Part shown: piece by piece, positions 48,683-60,814 of the stretch
Layout of the letters: each line of letters starts with the position of its first letter
Numbering within the stretch: the stretch's first letter is position 1
Source of the DNA: Phialocephala subalpina
Lineage: Eukaryota; Ascomycota; Leotiomycetes; Helotiales; Mollisiaceae
Direction of reading: 5' to 3'
DNA length: 64,000 nucleotides
NCBI GenBank assembly: GCA_900073065.1
Contig: FJOG01000032.1
Location: 316,567-380,566, forward strand
Notes under the pieces: generated by a model
Seen by the model: the letters and a program-made list of their open reading frames with translations, nothing else
Databases searched by the model: none
Told to the model about the DNA's origin: nothing
Made by a program: the position numbers and the translations under genes

Positions 48683-49627
48683 ATGTCCCAGAAGCTCTAG
48701 GACATTGAGGGGTTGAACGAGGTGGAACCCTTTTCTTTTGTGTTGTAAATTTAGAGTCAAAGTCTTTCCATTGTCACTAGAGGGCTGAGGTACCTTCCGC
48801 TTTTGCCTTTTATACGTAGGAGCCAAGTGTCTGTTGGCGTTCTTCGAGCTCTTTAACGTATCTGTCAACTTTTCATGGATCAAGTTCCGGCTTTTTGTCC
48901 CTAGCCTTTCTAACTGAATGGAATTGCCGAATTATATCTATCAGTTCACTCAATGTATTGCCGCCCCAGGCACGTCTGAAGTTCTTATTTCGTTCTTTGC
49001 GCATGGCCCAAGGGGTGACGTTATCTCGAAGGTGGGGTAGCGGGGTAACGAGTTTTGTCGTCCACTCCACTACCAAGATCAAACAGAGCAAGCTCGCTCG
49101 TTCTACCTCTTTTATTTATTCAATTTACTTCATGAATGTGAAGCTTTTTAGCGGCATGTTAAAATTTTCACGATTCATTTACGGATTTACCAAGTTAATG
49201 GAATTTTCATATGCTCCCTTGGCGTAGAGCCCGCCGTTCCGGACGCGCGATAAATCGCCCGCCAAGAATGACGCACCCTGCATACCAAGTGCTGATATTT
49301 TCGAGCCGCATTACTTTGCTTTTTGACTTCCAAGAGATAAGACTAGTCTTATCTTTGAAATATCAGGAACGTTCTGAGAGTCTGCTGCTTTCATTGGCAG
49401 CTTTGAGCCGTCGCGGTGGGAACACCAGCGATAGTTTCCCCGACTACGAGCTCCGCCTTATGTAAAGTGGGCGCTCCAGCAAAATAACATGCAGGAACAA
49501 GTGAAGGGCGTCCCCATTCTTGGGACGCCAAGTCAGCAACGTACCTGAGAAAAGTACATAAAATGGCAGGAAGTCCTACCTTTTCGTCCCAGCTTTGTCT
49601 CTCGTCGTCCCTCTTCTTTCTCGAGCG
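48683..49627. other. Intergenic upstream of the amidase
   Basis: 945 bp without a convincing gene. The part before the amidase start includes GCCCGCCAAGA near 49258-49268, similar to the CCGCCAA core noted in the lyase promoters, and a pyrimidine-rich tract directly before the ATG. Confidence 0.5.
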
Positions 49628-51864
49628 ATGCATTTCAACCGTCTTATCGCCGGAGCGGCTGCTCTAGCATTTGTTTCTGTCGCAAATGCCTCGATTTACA
49701 AAAGTGGCAGCACCGTCGAGGTTGACGGGACTTACTACTACATTCCAGCTACTCCGGTCTCGAGTTTGGGAGTTGGATATGATCAGTTAAAGACCACCTG
49801 TAGTGCGGGCGACGACTTCATCCCACTCACTGTCATGACTGGTAACTTCAACACGTTCGATGCTGCTGCTTTGGTGTCCGAGGTCTCAAAGTACACTGAT
49901 GCGGATGATGTGTTCAGTACGGGGTTCTTGCAAGGTGAGTCTGATAGAGTCTGATACAAGTTTGAATTGGGAAAGTGAGTCAACTGACTTTGGCAGCAAT
50001 TTACCTTGTCTCATCTACCCCGGCGGAGCTTCATGCTTCTTTGACATCAACACTGGCCGGATACAGCAACAAGTTGTTCATGGTCTCTGCAACGAGCAAT
50101 TCTTCAATCACAGCAACAAGCTGTACCTCCGAGCTACTAACAGGACCGTACTTCCTGCATGCCTACACTGGAGCCGTGTATCAAGCCTATCGGTTATACT
50201 CCGATTTTGAGGGTGCCTTTACAGAGGGAACAATTGCCAACGCCGATGGAAACTTCAGTACCATGTCTGCATCAATTCCTGTACGTATCATCTCCAGAGC
50301 ACGTGCCTTCAAACTAACACAGACAGGGAGTTCAATCACCAACGATCGGAGTGCCGTCGAGATTGTACTACACCAAAACAGATGCACAGCCACTTGCAGG
50401 GGTAACTATGCCACCAGCTCCGTTACAATTGGGAATTCTAAGGATACCAGGTCCGTCTTGGCGTCAAAGATATCTATGATGTTGCAGGAACCAGAAGAGG
50501 CTGCGGAAATCGAGCATATTATGACCTCTACCCAGAGCGTCCAACCACTGCACCAGCTGTTCAAAAACTTATTGATGCTGGTGCAATTATCGTGGGCAAG
50601 ATGAAGACATCACAATTCGCCAATGGTGAGATGGCGACTGCTGATTGGGTGGACTACCATTCTCCTTTCAATGCACGCGGTGATGGGTACAATGATCCAT
50701 CCTCGTCATCATCAGGACCTGGTGCCGGTATTGGGGCTTATGAATGGCTTGATCTTGGTCTCGGATCGGATACTGGTGGTAGTATTCGGAATCCAGCTCA
50801 AGTGAATGGAGCATTTGGAAACAGACCTACTCACGGTCTGGTGACTCTTGACGATGTGGTAAGTCAGATCCTGGATGCAAACTTTTGGTCTTCATCACTA
50901 ATTTGACTTCAATCTAGATGCCTCTATCACCACTCATGGATACTGCAGGCTTCATCACGCGCGATGCATCACTTTGGAAGACAGCAGGTCAGGTGCTGTA
51001 CGGCAGCAATCTCTCGACCTTCACCTCTTTCCCCAAGAAGCTCTACACCTCCGGCTTTCCGGTCAATATTACATCCGAGGCAGACTCTGTATTCTTTGAC
51101 TTCGTGTTCAAGCTCGAGTTATTCCTTGGAACCAACGCTTCAGTCCTTGACTACGATTCCATGTGGGCTGCCTCACCTCAAGCAGTGTCCACCAACGCCA
51201 GTACTCTATCCGACCTCCTCGCCCTCACCTACCCCACCTTAATCGGGAAACAACAATACACACTTTTTGGAGCACCATTCATTGCCGACTACGAAGCAGC
51301 TCACGATGGTCGCCACCCCTTTTTGGATCCGAACCCCCTCGTGCGATGGACGTGGGCACAAACCAACGCCACGACTCTCGAGGAAGGAATTAACAACAAG
51401 ACGATATTCATGGATTGGTGGAACAGCGAAATCATCAAACCAGATGCTGAGACTTGTTCTGAGAGTTTGTTGTTGTATCCTGGGACGTTGGCTACGCCGA
51501 ATCCCAGGAATGTGTATATCGATCCGCCACAGATTCCGGCGGGATGGAGTGTGCAGAATGTTGCAATCATGGCAGGTGTTCCGGATATGGTGCTACCTAG
51601 TGAGTTACTAAACTTCTCAAACCATGTAAGCCGCTCATTTGCTAGATATGCTGACATCGCGACGCAGTTGGCCAAGCTCCCTACAACTCGACCATTTCAC
51701 TTCATGAGGAACAGTTGCCAGTCGCCATAGACATTATCGCAGCTCCGGGATGCGATGCTCTAGTATTCGAACTTGCAGAGCAGCTCCAGAATGCGGGTAT
51801 AATCAACGCACCGAAGGCAGGAAGCACGATGTATCGCCGTGAAGTCTCTGCTCGCTTAGAATAG
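49628..51864 (+). CDS. Secreted amidase-signature enzyme, six exons
   Basis: Exons 49628-49934, 49997-50280, 50327-50401, 50451-50858, 50918-51599 and 51668-51864 give 650 residues; all five introns (46-68 bp) are GT-AG and in phase. It starts with a signal peptide ([20 protein letters not shown]) and an extra N-terminal domain of about 200 residues. The amidase-signature core follows: Lys228 in LGVKDIYD, the Ser-rich SSSSSGPG loop holding the cis-serine, and the nucleophile Ser333 in [12 protein letters not shown]. The last exon supplies [17 protein letters not shown] and the C-terminal end, missed if the penultimate donor is read through. It hydrolyses an amide (or ester) bond outside the cell. 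The substrate is unknown; a role on amidated or phenolic wall components is only speculation. Confidence 0.94.
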
Positions 51865-52093
51865 GGGGCGGGGTAATGATGTGAAAGCGTCTAGGCTTCG
51901 ATCACTGTGTTTCTAGCGAGCGCTGAAATTCAGAGTATTAATCACCAATCTTTCAGGCACTCGATGCCTGGCTTACTGCTTCACAGGATTTGAACAACGC
52001 GACACAAACAGCAGCAGTCAGAACAGTCAAAGGATTTAATTAGTCGAAGACAACTACCGTCGTTATTTCCTGGACACTGTTGAACATCTTTCC

Positions 52094-53963
52094 CTACGCC
52101 CACTCCAGGATGACCGAGTCCCACATGAATCCGTGCCAAAGGGTACTTCGCGTACACTGAAAGCTTAACTTATTCAACCCTTCCTTCAAAGTCGCAGCCG
52201 GAACCCCAAACTCAAAATAATGCCACTCTCCCGCCGTCGTCCCGCTCCTATACAGACATGGATCAGTCGGTATGTTCGCGCTCGTCAAGTTCCCAACCAC
52301 GACTCCATTCATCAAGATACTATCGCTGACTCCACTCGAATACCCTGCCAAACTCACACTTAGCACTGCACTTGAGTTGCTTTTCAATTGGGGAATGCTG
52401 AAAGACACGTCCCATGAGCCGAGAGCAGATTGACCGAAACACCAATCGCTTTCTACACTTGAGCCGATTGTGTACGTCAAGTTCGCTGGACACTTTGCCA
52501 CGAGTGCGTGTTGGTGCGGGGCACCGCCATAGAGGAAACCGAGTGATTTCCTGTCCATGATTCCGATTTGCCAGATTTGTTTTCGGCTTTGCGTCTTCCA
52601 TATCAGAGACCTGAGTGCTGTTTGCTTTCCTTTGGTAACAGTGACATCGTTTTGCAGAAACGTGGTGCTTATATCTCCAATGCTGCCGCCATTTGCCCAG
52701 GCTTGCAATGCATAAGCGCCGGAGCGGACATTGGTGAATGTAAACGAGCCATGGCTGTCGGCGTAGGCAGTAAAGTAGTTGTATCTGCCCATATCAAGTG
52801 TTGTCTCGTTTGGATGGTTGTCGCCCAGAAAGACTGCTGCACCGGATGCGGGCCGTCCGTCTGAGAGCTTGAGCGTACCAGAGACAGAGCCCCGAGAGTG
52901 GTAGTTGGTGCTTGATTGGAACCACGAATATGGCCATTTATTTTCTTCATTATCTGACTTTTTGGAGACGTCCTCGAATGAGCCATCGTTCTGAACTCGG
53001 GTTAGCACTTCTAATGTCCCTTCCTGATCTGGAAATTAAGAAAACGCGACTTACCAAATACCACAACCAAGGGCCCCATGTCTTCCCAACCTCAAAGGCG
53101 TCACTGCTGCTTGCCATGAAATGGGTACCATGGAGCATATTGAGCTGCACAACATCACCAGTTGCACTTTCCCTATGCACCAGTAGCTCCTGCTTCAATT
53201 GGTCCCCGTTGTACTCGTCCTTTCCGGGATAGATATACCAACTTCCATACCTAGGACCATAAACTCCATAGTATTTCTGGTCACGGATGAAAGCGGACCA
53301 GTCGTACTTGGTGATGTATGTTCCATCTGCTTGCTGCCAAGTCTCGTCCTGAACCTTTGTTGAGTTGGCGATTTGGGTAAGCGTTGGTAGGGGTCCTTCA
53401 TTTGAGTTAGCTTCTTCATCTTTCTAGACCTAGACTAGATCGATTACCCTCTTTGATGTCCGTCTTCCCATTGAAGAAAGTCGTGTTGTCCAATCTAAAT
53501 AGACTTCTGAACTCTCCAAGAATCGGTAATGCTCGGTTGACGAAGTACTGGTAAGCACCTGCTTGATTTGGGTAGATCACCCAGTGGAAGTCCCCTTCGT
53601 TGGCAGAGAATGAGACGTCGAGATATGTTTCTGTGCGTTCGAAAACCGAGACTGAGGTCCAGTTGAGGTTGGATGCTGCTCCATCTAATCCGAGTAAGCA
53701 TTGTTGTCGCGGACGCACAGAGGATAAGAGGTTGGGGACTTACTGTAGCTGACATAGTGCCCCACAGCGTTTCCGACAATATCCTTGCCCTTGTAGTACA
53801 GTTTGGTGCCGTAGGTCTGCCCGATGGTGATGTTCCAAATGGAATTGCCTATCACATGCTCGGTGTCGTTGATGGTGACGAGAAAGGGAGCATTGTTGAC
53901 AGGTGCAGCAACAATTCTTGAAACAAGACCAGCCAGAATGGCAAAGCTGACAGAGAACTTCAT
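52094..53963 (-). CDS. PL4 rhamnogalacturonan lyase (shorter type)
   Basis: Exons 53744-53963, 53448-53684, 53055-53395 and 52094-52990 give 564 residues; introns are 59, 52 and 64 bp. I chose the ATG at 53963 because a signal peptide follows (MKFSVSFAILAGLVSRIVAA); an in-frame ATG at 53999 would add twelve residues. The catalytic domain keeps the Lys of TKYDW (Lys182) and the His of LHGTH (His241), spaced as the lysine/histidine pair of Aspergillus PL4 lyase. A fibronectin-III-like domain (GSVSGTLKLSDGRPASGA onward) and a carbohydrate-binding-like C-terminal domain follow, the normal PL4 architecture. It cuts the GalA-Rha backbone by beta-elimination, leaving a 4,5-unsaturated GalA at the new end. 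Fungal RGL-A-type size. Confidence 0.95.
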
Positions 53964-54446
53964 CTTGAGCCCTTGGAAGCTTCTAAAAGATTTAAACATG
54001 TATTTCTGTCCTCTTTTAGCCTATACTTCGTTGCCTCGCGTCAGATATAACTTATAGACACCCTTGTAGACTTCCTCCAGGTTAAGCCAGGATGATATAC
54101 AGGGGCACAGCCTCTCTCCACGTGGGGTAACGCAGCTTAGCTCGCCAAGACATGAGGGGAAGGGGAAGGGAAAGGTAGGTCAATTTGCTTCGGTTCAAAT
54201 GTCACCGAAGGCTGAAAAGTAGGATAGCATACGGAAAAACTTCCGGATCAACGCAAGAAGGAGGCCGATGACCCAAGGATATGGTTAGCGTTTCTTGGGA
54301 CTAAAGTCTGGGGTCAAAATAGAAACCCTGAGACATCTCGGGGAAGGTGATAACGAGGCGGCTCATGATAGCGCGATGTATTTTGTTCTAGGCAGATAGA
54401 GCTATTCCCGCTTTCGGTTCCTATCACTAGCAAGTTCAACATGACT
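53964..54446. promoter_or_regulatory. PL4 promoter region and MFS pseudogene 3' side
   Basis: 483 bp. It contains CCCTGA at 54326-54331 and a CTCGCCAAGA near 54141 that resembles, imperfectly, the CCGCCAA core of the other lyase promoters. Confidence 0.4.
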
Positions 54447-56235
54447 TCATAATGTATATCTAAACTTTTCAGATCCTTCTATAATTCTCTTCCCTTCATC
54501 GGCTTCGTTGTTGCGCCTGTGCAAGATTAACATGGTTAATAGGGCCAGGAAAATTGTGATGACTGAAGGAGCAAGGAGAGCAATTACACCTGGAACATAG
54601 CGTGGGGCATTCTATATTGTCAGATACATGTATTACATCGAGCGGGGTAGAAACTCACCTGCTGTCTAAAGACTACATTGGGATATCACCCGCTCCACTC
54701 ATCATAACAATGATTGCGGTAGCAACTGATCTCTTCGCATCGCCTCTGATATTATTTGCTTGCCATGCCAGCGACGTCACAATAAATCCCTAAACTCCAG
54801 CTTCTCCGATGAAGACGCCTATTAAGTAATTAGTCACTTACTTAATCGAGAAGGATCAGTTGCCTTACCAACTAATCTTGGAATTGGATCTGCCAGACAC
54901 CCCATCATACAAAATCCCACGAGGGCAAGAACGCCCAATACAACGACAAATGGTCCACGAATGTGCCATTTATCAGCAAGCCAGGCAGCAAACCCTCCAA
55001 CCAAGACAGCAAACATAACTGGCGGTGCCACCAGAATGAAAGAGAGTTCTTGGCTGAAGCCGAGACTGTCTTGGAGAATGATGGGAAGGAACAGGGTGAA
55101 ACTGCATCCTCCGATCGCGCCTGTCATGTACATGAATGAACTGGTCGGCACCAGCCAACGAAAGGGCATCAAAATCGGATCGTATAATATCACTCACTAA
55201 GACCAGATCTGCCAATCTAAGCTCGTCGCCCAGATCACAGCCCATGTGACAGGTCAATTATTCTCAGCCCCAAGATCATCTTCAAGACGCTGTAATACGA
55301 AGGTTTTCTGCTTTTTGCCCAGAAACTTAGTGCGATGCGAGGCCGGAAAATCAACAATCAGGAACCCAGATACAAGCCCGACCAGAATAGTGATAGCTCC
55401 CTCAACAATGTAGATCCGTCTCCAACCTTTGTATTCAGGGTTAACACGGGAGATTTTTATTAGTCCGTATGCGAGAATACTGCCGAAACTGGCTAGGAAT
55501 TGAGCTGTGAAGTAGAAGAATGCAAATCGTTTCTGGATCTCGTATCGTCTGTATCAACATGTAATCAAATATACCATACCTAGATAAATACCCTGTTTTC
55601 TGTTCAATATATGGTAAAGACTAGATAGACGAGGGAGACTCACAGCTTTGCAAGCACCGATAAAATGTCTCAGGACGGATAGACTGATCCAGTCATGGAC
55701 GAAGCCTTGACCAAGGGTAAAAGCGCCAAAAGCTATCGTGATTGCAGAAATCCAGTTCGCGACACCGATTTTCTTGATGATGATATTGCTTGGAATTTCG
55801 AAGACTATGTAGCCGATGAAGAATACCAGTACTTTCAAATGTCAACTTTGAGGCCTGATGGCCTGTTGGAACGGCCTACATGCTATAGAAGCTCGACTCC
55901 CGATATCAAGACCGACATCTTCGTCGAGCCCAGATATCCTGGCAACGGAGATATTGGTTCGGTCAACGTAAGCCAAAGTGTATATAAGACCAAGAAGTGG
56001 TAGTACTCGAAAATCATTCTTTCGTCTATCCTACCGTCAGCTAAGGGTTGACCTAACAGGACTAGAATTTGAGGATGTACATAATTCGTTTAGCAAATTT
56101 CGAATCCTCTGCTTCTTCCCCGGGGACAGAGTCTTGAGTACCAGCTTGATCCGGACCTGCGTCGGCGGGCTTTTCTCCAAGTTCCATGGTGGAGGACTCG
56201 TCGGACCTGGCTCCAGGTCCCGCTTCGGAAGCCAT
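54447..56235 (-). pseudogene. Decayed MFS anion:cation symporter (Dal5/allantoate-permease type)
   Basis: The start at 56235 (MASEAGPGARSDESS) leads through a GTACAT-TAG intron (56026-56080) into RKNDFRVLPLLGLIYTLAYVDRTNIS-type TM1. TM segments and YEIQKRFAFFYFTAQ, WQIWSYSFMYMTGAIGG and RGDAKRSVATAIIVMMSGAG follow in family order, ending NAPRYVPGVIAL and a short tail. Lesions seen: an in-frame TGA at 55254-55256, an in-frame TAG at 54790-54792, a single-base frameshift near 54685, and an irregular junction near 55560-55640 where the FPG-YLI-WY stretch should be. I therefore call it a pseudogene. It lies next to an intact relative (56852-58649), which suggests a redundant transporter being lost. 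Confidence 0.82.
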
Positions 56236-56851
56236 TCTGATTGCTGTGGTTCTTCTTTCGTTCTCGTAGATGGCGCTAGGAAGATAGAAGAAGGTAAAAA
56301 GGCAATAACAATTGGAAGAAAACAGAGCGTCGAGGACGGAGAATCGCGAGGGGCTAACATCCATGTATGATCCAACTCACTCTTTGGTGACAGACCGCAT
56401 TATCGAGATGAGGTGTTTTCTGGATATTAACTTACAGCTAGATTGGCCGACCTACGGATCTGGTGGATGTCCGTTTGAGTTCCGACACCTGTATCAAGAG
56501 ATGTCATTGATGCCCCCAATCTTAAGTTAGCAGATCGTGACACTGCCGAGAACACTGAACTGTAATGAACCTAGTTCGGCATTTAATGGTGGCGGATCAT
56601 GACGAGGGGGCTGAGTAGTGGCAGCGCTAGATTCAGCAGTCAAAGGGGACTTTAAACAATTATCCTAACATGGGTTACTAGCATTAACATCAAAGAGAAT
56701 AAGGATGATGATGTGAGAAAGCGGAGTACCAAGGGGACGTATTCATGAATAACCACAACACTAACGATTTAGAGAAAGACTTCCATTCCATTACGACAAA
56801 GTTCAGAGACGCTTGCTGCGCAGAGAAATTTTCGACCTATCTAATAACAAG
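56236..56851. other. Intergenic between the two MFS genes
   Basis: 616 bp of unremarkable sequence holding the former promoter of the MFS pseudogene and the 3' region of the intact MFS gene. No gene seen. Confidence 0.5.
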
Positions 56852-58649
56852 CTAGAAGACATATCTGAAGTTCGGGTTCTCCTTGTCCGTCAAATCCTCG
56901 AACGCATGCACGTACTGCTGATCCTGAGCCTCTTGAATCCCAGCTAAAGCCAGCTCATCCTTCTTCTTATTTTGACGAAGTAGATACCAACGGAGGAAGA
57001 GGATGACGAAAACCAAGATGCTGTAGCAGACGAGATGAACTGTGAACGCGATGAGATATCGAGGGGCATTCCATTTGAGGAACACTTGAGGTCCTGTAGC
57101 TTCACGTCAGAGAGAGTCCCATCGATGAAAAGGTGAGAGCTTACCAATTGCGTTCCCAACAGCCCAAGCGACGAAGTTGGTAGCGACGACTGTGGCCTTC
57201 TTGGTCTGGCCTGCAATGTTTCTCGAGATCATGGACAGAGCTAATGTCTGGGCAGACCAGAATGAGAGAGTCAAGTAATAGCTGATGAGCAAGCCAACCT
57301 GGTTCGCCTTATCTGTGTTTCTGACAGTCATAAGGACGATGGTCCCAATAAAAGATCTACCCGAGTCAGTCAAGTTGTCATGGAATGATAGAGGGAGAAC
57401 TCACGGAATGACGAATCCAAGCATGACAAACAGGTTCTGTCCAAACTTCTTGACTAACCAAGTGGAAGTGAGAAGCACAATAATGATATAGAAGCCGAGA
57501 ACCATTGCCAACAACTGTGTCTGGAGCACGGTGAAGTGGAACCCAGTGATGATGATGTTTGCGAATGCCCCGAGACCACTAGTTGGAAGAGTTGTGGTGA
57601 TCGCAATGCCGCAATAACACCAAGTCTGAGGATCTTTGAAAGCCTCAATCATTTGCTCTCTCTTGAAAGTCTTGTTTTGGACACCAGTTTGGTTGACTCT
57701 GACACGTTCGACCATGAGGCGTTTATCCTCTTCGCTGAAGCACTTTGCTCTCATTGGAGAGTCAGGCATCCAAAAGAAGACGAAGACTCCCCATAGGATT
57801 GCTACTCCTCCATAGGCGATGAAGAGAGCTTGCCATGACTTGAGCGGTCCGTGTTTCAAGAGTGTGAAACAGTAAGCCAGGAGACCTCCAACAACTTGCT
57901 GAGCACCGTTCATCATATCTGGTCAATGTCAATGTCTGAAGTCTTACAAGTCAAGGTGAATCCTTACACCAAAAAGAGACTGTGGCTGCCTGCTCATCTC
58001 TCAAATACCACATACTCGACAAGATAACGAATGATGGCTGGCAGCATGCCTCAAAGATACCTAACAGGGTTCTCACAGCAACAAGACTAGCAAAGTTCTT
58101 GCAAGCAGCATGGCACATCAAAGTAGCTCCCCAGAGCATAATGTTGATCGACAGGTATTTGGCAATGGGAACTCGTTGAATGATCCAGTTGGTGGGGTAT
58201 TCCACGATGAGCACAGCGATGTAGATACACGTTGTCAACCAAGAAAACTTGGAACGTTGTTAGCTCTCTGCCTCTGCACAGACAGCCTTTCAAAAGAATC
58301 TTACCTGTTGTCCGACAAGCCCAGTATCCTCCTGTATACCCATAATCGAAGCAAAAGACATTGTCCCCTTGTCTAAAGCTTGCAAGAAGTAAGTGAAGAT
58401 CATAATAGCCAGGACTCGGCGATCAATGAGCTTTTTTAGGCGTTTGCTGGTCGCTTCATCGATGTGGACGCGAACATCGCTGGTGTATTTTGCGACTTCA
58501 GAGTCAACGGCATTGAAGTCTGTTAGGTCTTTGCCAGCATACTCCATACGCTCGACGTGGACACTTTCAACATCGTCGCCTTTTCGAGAAGTGTGCTTTT
58601 GATCGTCATGGAGCTCAGGAGGAGTTGCTGGGTCGATTTCGTTTGCCAT
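56852..58649 (-). CDS. MFS transporter, Dal5/allantoate-permease family
   Basis: Exons 58305-58649, 57968-58247, 57405-57918, 57145-57356 and 56852-57093 give 530 residues; the four introns (57, 49, 48 and 51 bp) are GT-AG and in phase. A charged N-terminal tail of about 80 residues precedes twelve predicted helices. ALDKGTMSFASIMGI and FSWLTTCIYIAVLIVEYPTNW mark the first helices. RTLLGIFEACCQPSF marks the middle, and FLKWNAPRYLIAF and the C-terminal tail the end, in the order usual for the anion:cation symporter family. Members carry vitamins, allantoate, amides or acidic sugar derivatives. It starts 755 bp from, and diverges from, the GH105 gene, so import of unsaturated rhamnogalacturonan fragments is an attractive guess, not shown by sequence. 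Confidence 0.94.
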
Positions 58650-59404
58650 CTTGAAAAGGGAGACTACCAAGGAGACCAAAGTTGCTACTGTCAAAGTAGG
58701 AGACGGAGATGAACAGCAATATAGAGGAGGAGCTGGGAGACTTTAGCTCAACCCAACATCAAATCCTCTCTCTCGGCTACACGCATCGTAGACCGAAGCA
58801 TACGACTCAGATCACAAGCATTTCCAAGGCAAAGTAAGCTTCCATTACTCAACCGTGGCAAGGTTGGGACGATACATCCCAATCCAGTCCATCTGCAGCG
58901 CCAAGCCATGTATTTGTTGGTGGAAGAATCACGGAAGTCAAGACCTTTCGACTTAGTATGCTCCGAACCGCACCCCCAAATGCAGGACGAAAGATGGGGA
59001 GGCTGAGGAGCATTCCAATTTTCATCAACAATACAAGGGATTGATTGGTGAAAACATAATGATCGGCAATCTTGTGGCGCCTTTTGTCGATTTCCAGCGA
59101 GTCATGCTCGGCTAAGTCCCCTTTTTTGGCGGGGTATTCCGGAGCCCCGCGTGGGACTCGATACGAGACTTCGGGGTAGACTCGACCGAAGAGCAAAATT
59201 TCTCACAAGGCCAAGACAGCTTCGTCAGCCTCGTCCTTCATTGTTTCGAGAAGACGAGATTCTTTGGACGAAGCATTCGAAGCTCTTCCCGTCTAGCTCG
59301 AATTCTGGAGCTTCGTCCTTCTGTCCGAGAGCAGCAACAGCAACAGCAACAGCGACAGTCCGACAACACCAGCAGAAAGAATAGCATCCTCCAGACCCGC
59401 AAAG
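58650..59404. promoter_or_regulatory. Divergent MFS/GH105 promoter
   Basis: 755 bp between outward-facing starts, containing the composite module at 59124-59150. A CAG/CAA-type microsatellite (about 59332-59362) lies in the presumed GH105 leader. Confidence 0.65.
59124..59150 (-). promoter_or_regulatory. Composite promoter module, copy 1
   Basis: On the minus strand it reads GCGGGGCTCC (59150-59141), six bases, CCCCGCCAAAA (59134-59124). The same two blocks with seven bases between occur at 63306-63333. GCGGGG and CCCCGC also form an inverted pair, as a zinc-cluster regulator might bind. CCNCCAA-type cores have been described for galacturonate-responsive fungal promoters. Confidence 0.6.
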
Positions 59405-60526
59405 ATGCCCAACACCGTTGACGGAGTCGAATCTGCCGCCGTGCACGATGCCATCAAGCTCCTCACCAACAACCTCGTCAACATCAAAGACACAACTGGC
59501 AAATTCCTCATGACCATACCCGACGGTCGCATAATCGACACGAAAGGCTGGAACGAGAACAACTGGGAATGGACACACGGCGTTGGTCTCTATGGACTGT
59601 ACAAATACTATTCTCTGACAGGAGATAAAGCAACACTCAAGATTGTGGAAGATTGGTTTCGGGAACGGTTCGCAGCTGGCGGAACGACGAAGAACATCAA
59701 CACTATGGCTCCATTTTTGACGCTGGCATATTTGTATGAGGAGACGGGGAATAAGACGTATCTACCGTGGCTGGATTCATGGGTGGAGTGGGCGATGTAT
59801 GATTTGGAAAGGACGGAATATGGTGGGATGCAGCATATCACCTACTTGACACCGAACACGCAACAACTGTGGGATGACACGTTGATGATGACGGTTCTGC
59901 CCCTTGCGAAGATTGGGCAGGTGCTTGGAAGACCGCATTACGTGGAGGAAGCGAAAAGGCAGTTCCTGTTGCATATCAAGTATCTTTTCGACCCGCAGAC
60001 TGGGCTTTGGTTCCACGGATGGACATTTGAGGATGGAGGACACAACTTTGCGAGAGCGAGGTGGGCGAGAGGGAATTCTTGGATAACGATTGTGATCCCT
60101 GAGTTCATCGAACTTCTGGATCTGCCAGAATCAGACCCGATCAGAAGGCATCTTGTCGATACCTTGGAAGCACAATGTCGGGCGCTGAAGAAATACCAAC
60201 ACGAGTCGGGATTGTGGAGAACATTGCTGGATCATAATGATGAAGGATCGTATGTGGAAGCTTCCGCGACTGCTGGATTTGCGTACGGAATTCTAAAAGC
60301 GCAGCGAAAACGCTTTATTGGAAAGGAGTACGAGGAAGTCGCGTTGAAGGCCATCAAGGCTGTGATAGGACAGATTGATTCGAAAGGAGAGCTGCAGAAC
60401 ACCAGCTTTGGAACTGGAATGGGAGATTCTTTACAATTTTATAAAGATATCCCGTTAACGAGTATGCCGTATGGGCAATCGATGGCAATCATGGCGTTGG
60501 GAGAGTTTTTGCGAAGGTTTATTTGA
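59405..60526 (+). CDS. GH105 unsaturated rhamnogalacturonyl hydrolase
   Basis: Intronless, 373 residues, of normal length for the YteR/YesR-type (alpha/alpha)6-barrel family. It opens MPNTVDGVESAAVHDAIKLL with no signal peptide, so it should be cytosolic. Landmarks are WEWTHGVGLYGLYKY (54-68), TMAPFLTLAYLYEETG (100-115) and WDDTLMM (156-162). The last holds the acidic residue expected to protonate the C4-C5 double bond (Asp157 or Asp158), followed by GHNFARARWARGNSW. The enzyme removes the unsaturated galacturonyl residue that PL4 lyases leave at the non-reducing end of rhamnogalacturonan oligosaccharides, giving rhamnose-ended products. It diverges from an MFS transporter and lies between two PL4 genes, so product import followed by hydrolysis inside the cell is likely. 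Confidence 0.96.
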   Translation: MPNTVDGVESAAVHDAIKLLTNNLVNIKDTTGKFLMTIPDGRIIDTKGWNENNWEWTHGVGLYGLYKYYSLTGDKATLKIVEDWFRERFAAGGTTKNINTMAPFLTLAYLYEETGNKTYLPWLDSWVEWAMYDLERTEYGGMQHITYLTPNTQQLWDDTLMMTVLPLAKIGQVLGRPHYVEEAKRQFLLHIKYLFDPQTGLWFHGWTFEDGGHNFARARWARGNSWITIVIPEFIELLDLPESDPIRRHLVDTLEAQCRALKKYQHESGLWRTLLDHNDEGSYVEASATAGFAYGILKAQRKRFIGKEYEEVALKAIKAVIGQIDSKGELQNTSFGTGMGDSLQFYKDIPLTSMPYGQSMAIMALGEFLRRFI

Positions 60527-60814
60527 CATAGAAATGAACAAATGAAATGTTGCATTCTAGTGTGTCGAAAGCCTAAAACTTCAGTACCGGGTGCCTTGAA
60601 TCGCAAGCGAGACTTCGCTCATAGCGTACGCTGGAATTGGTGGGGTGAAGCCTGAAGAATTAGTGACCAGTACCCTAAAACCCACCCTAACTCACTAAAA
60701 CCTAGTGACCAGAACCTGTCAATTTGGAAACATAATCTCTCGATCCCAGCAACTGTCGGATACAAAACGAGAGGGCAGAGATTCCATGATTTTCTATATG
60801 ACTACCTCTCTCTT

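Noticed and set aside
53964..53999. Upstream ATG of the first PL4 gene as the real start
   Set aside because: It would put a charged twelve-residue leader before a clear signal peptide; the ATG at 53963 is the better choice.
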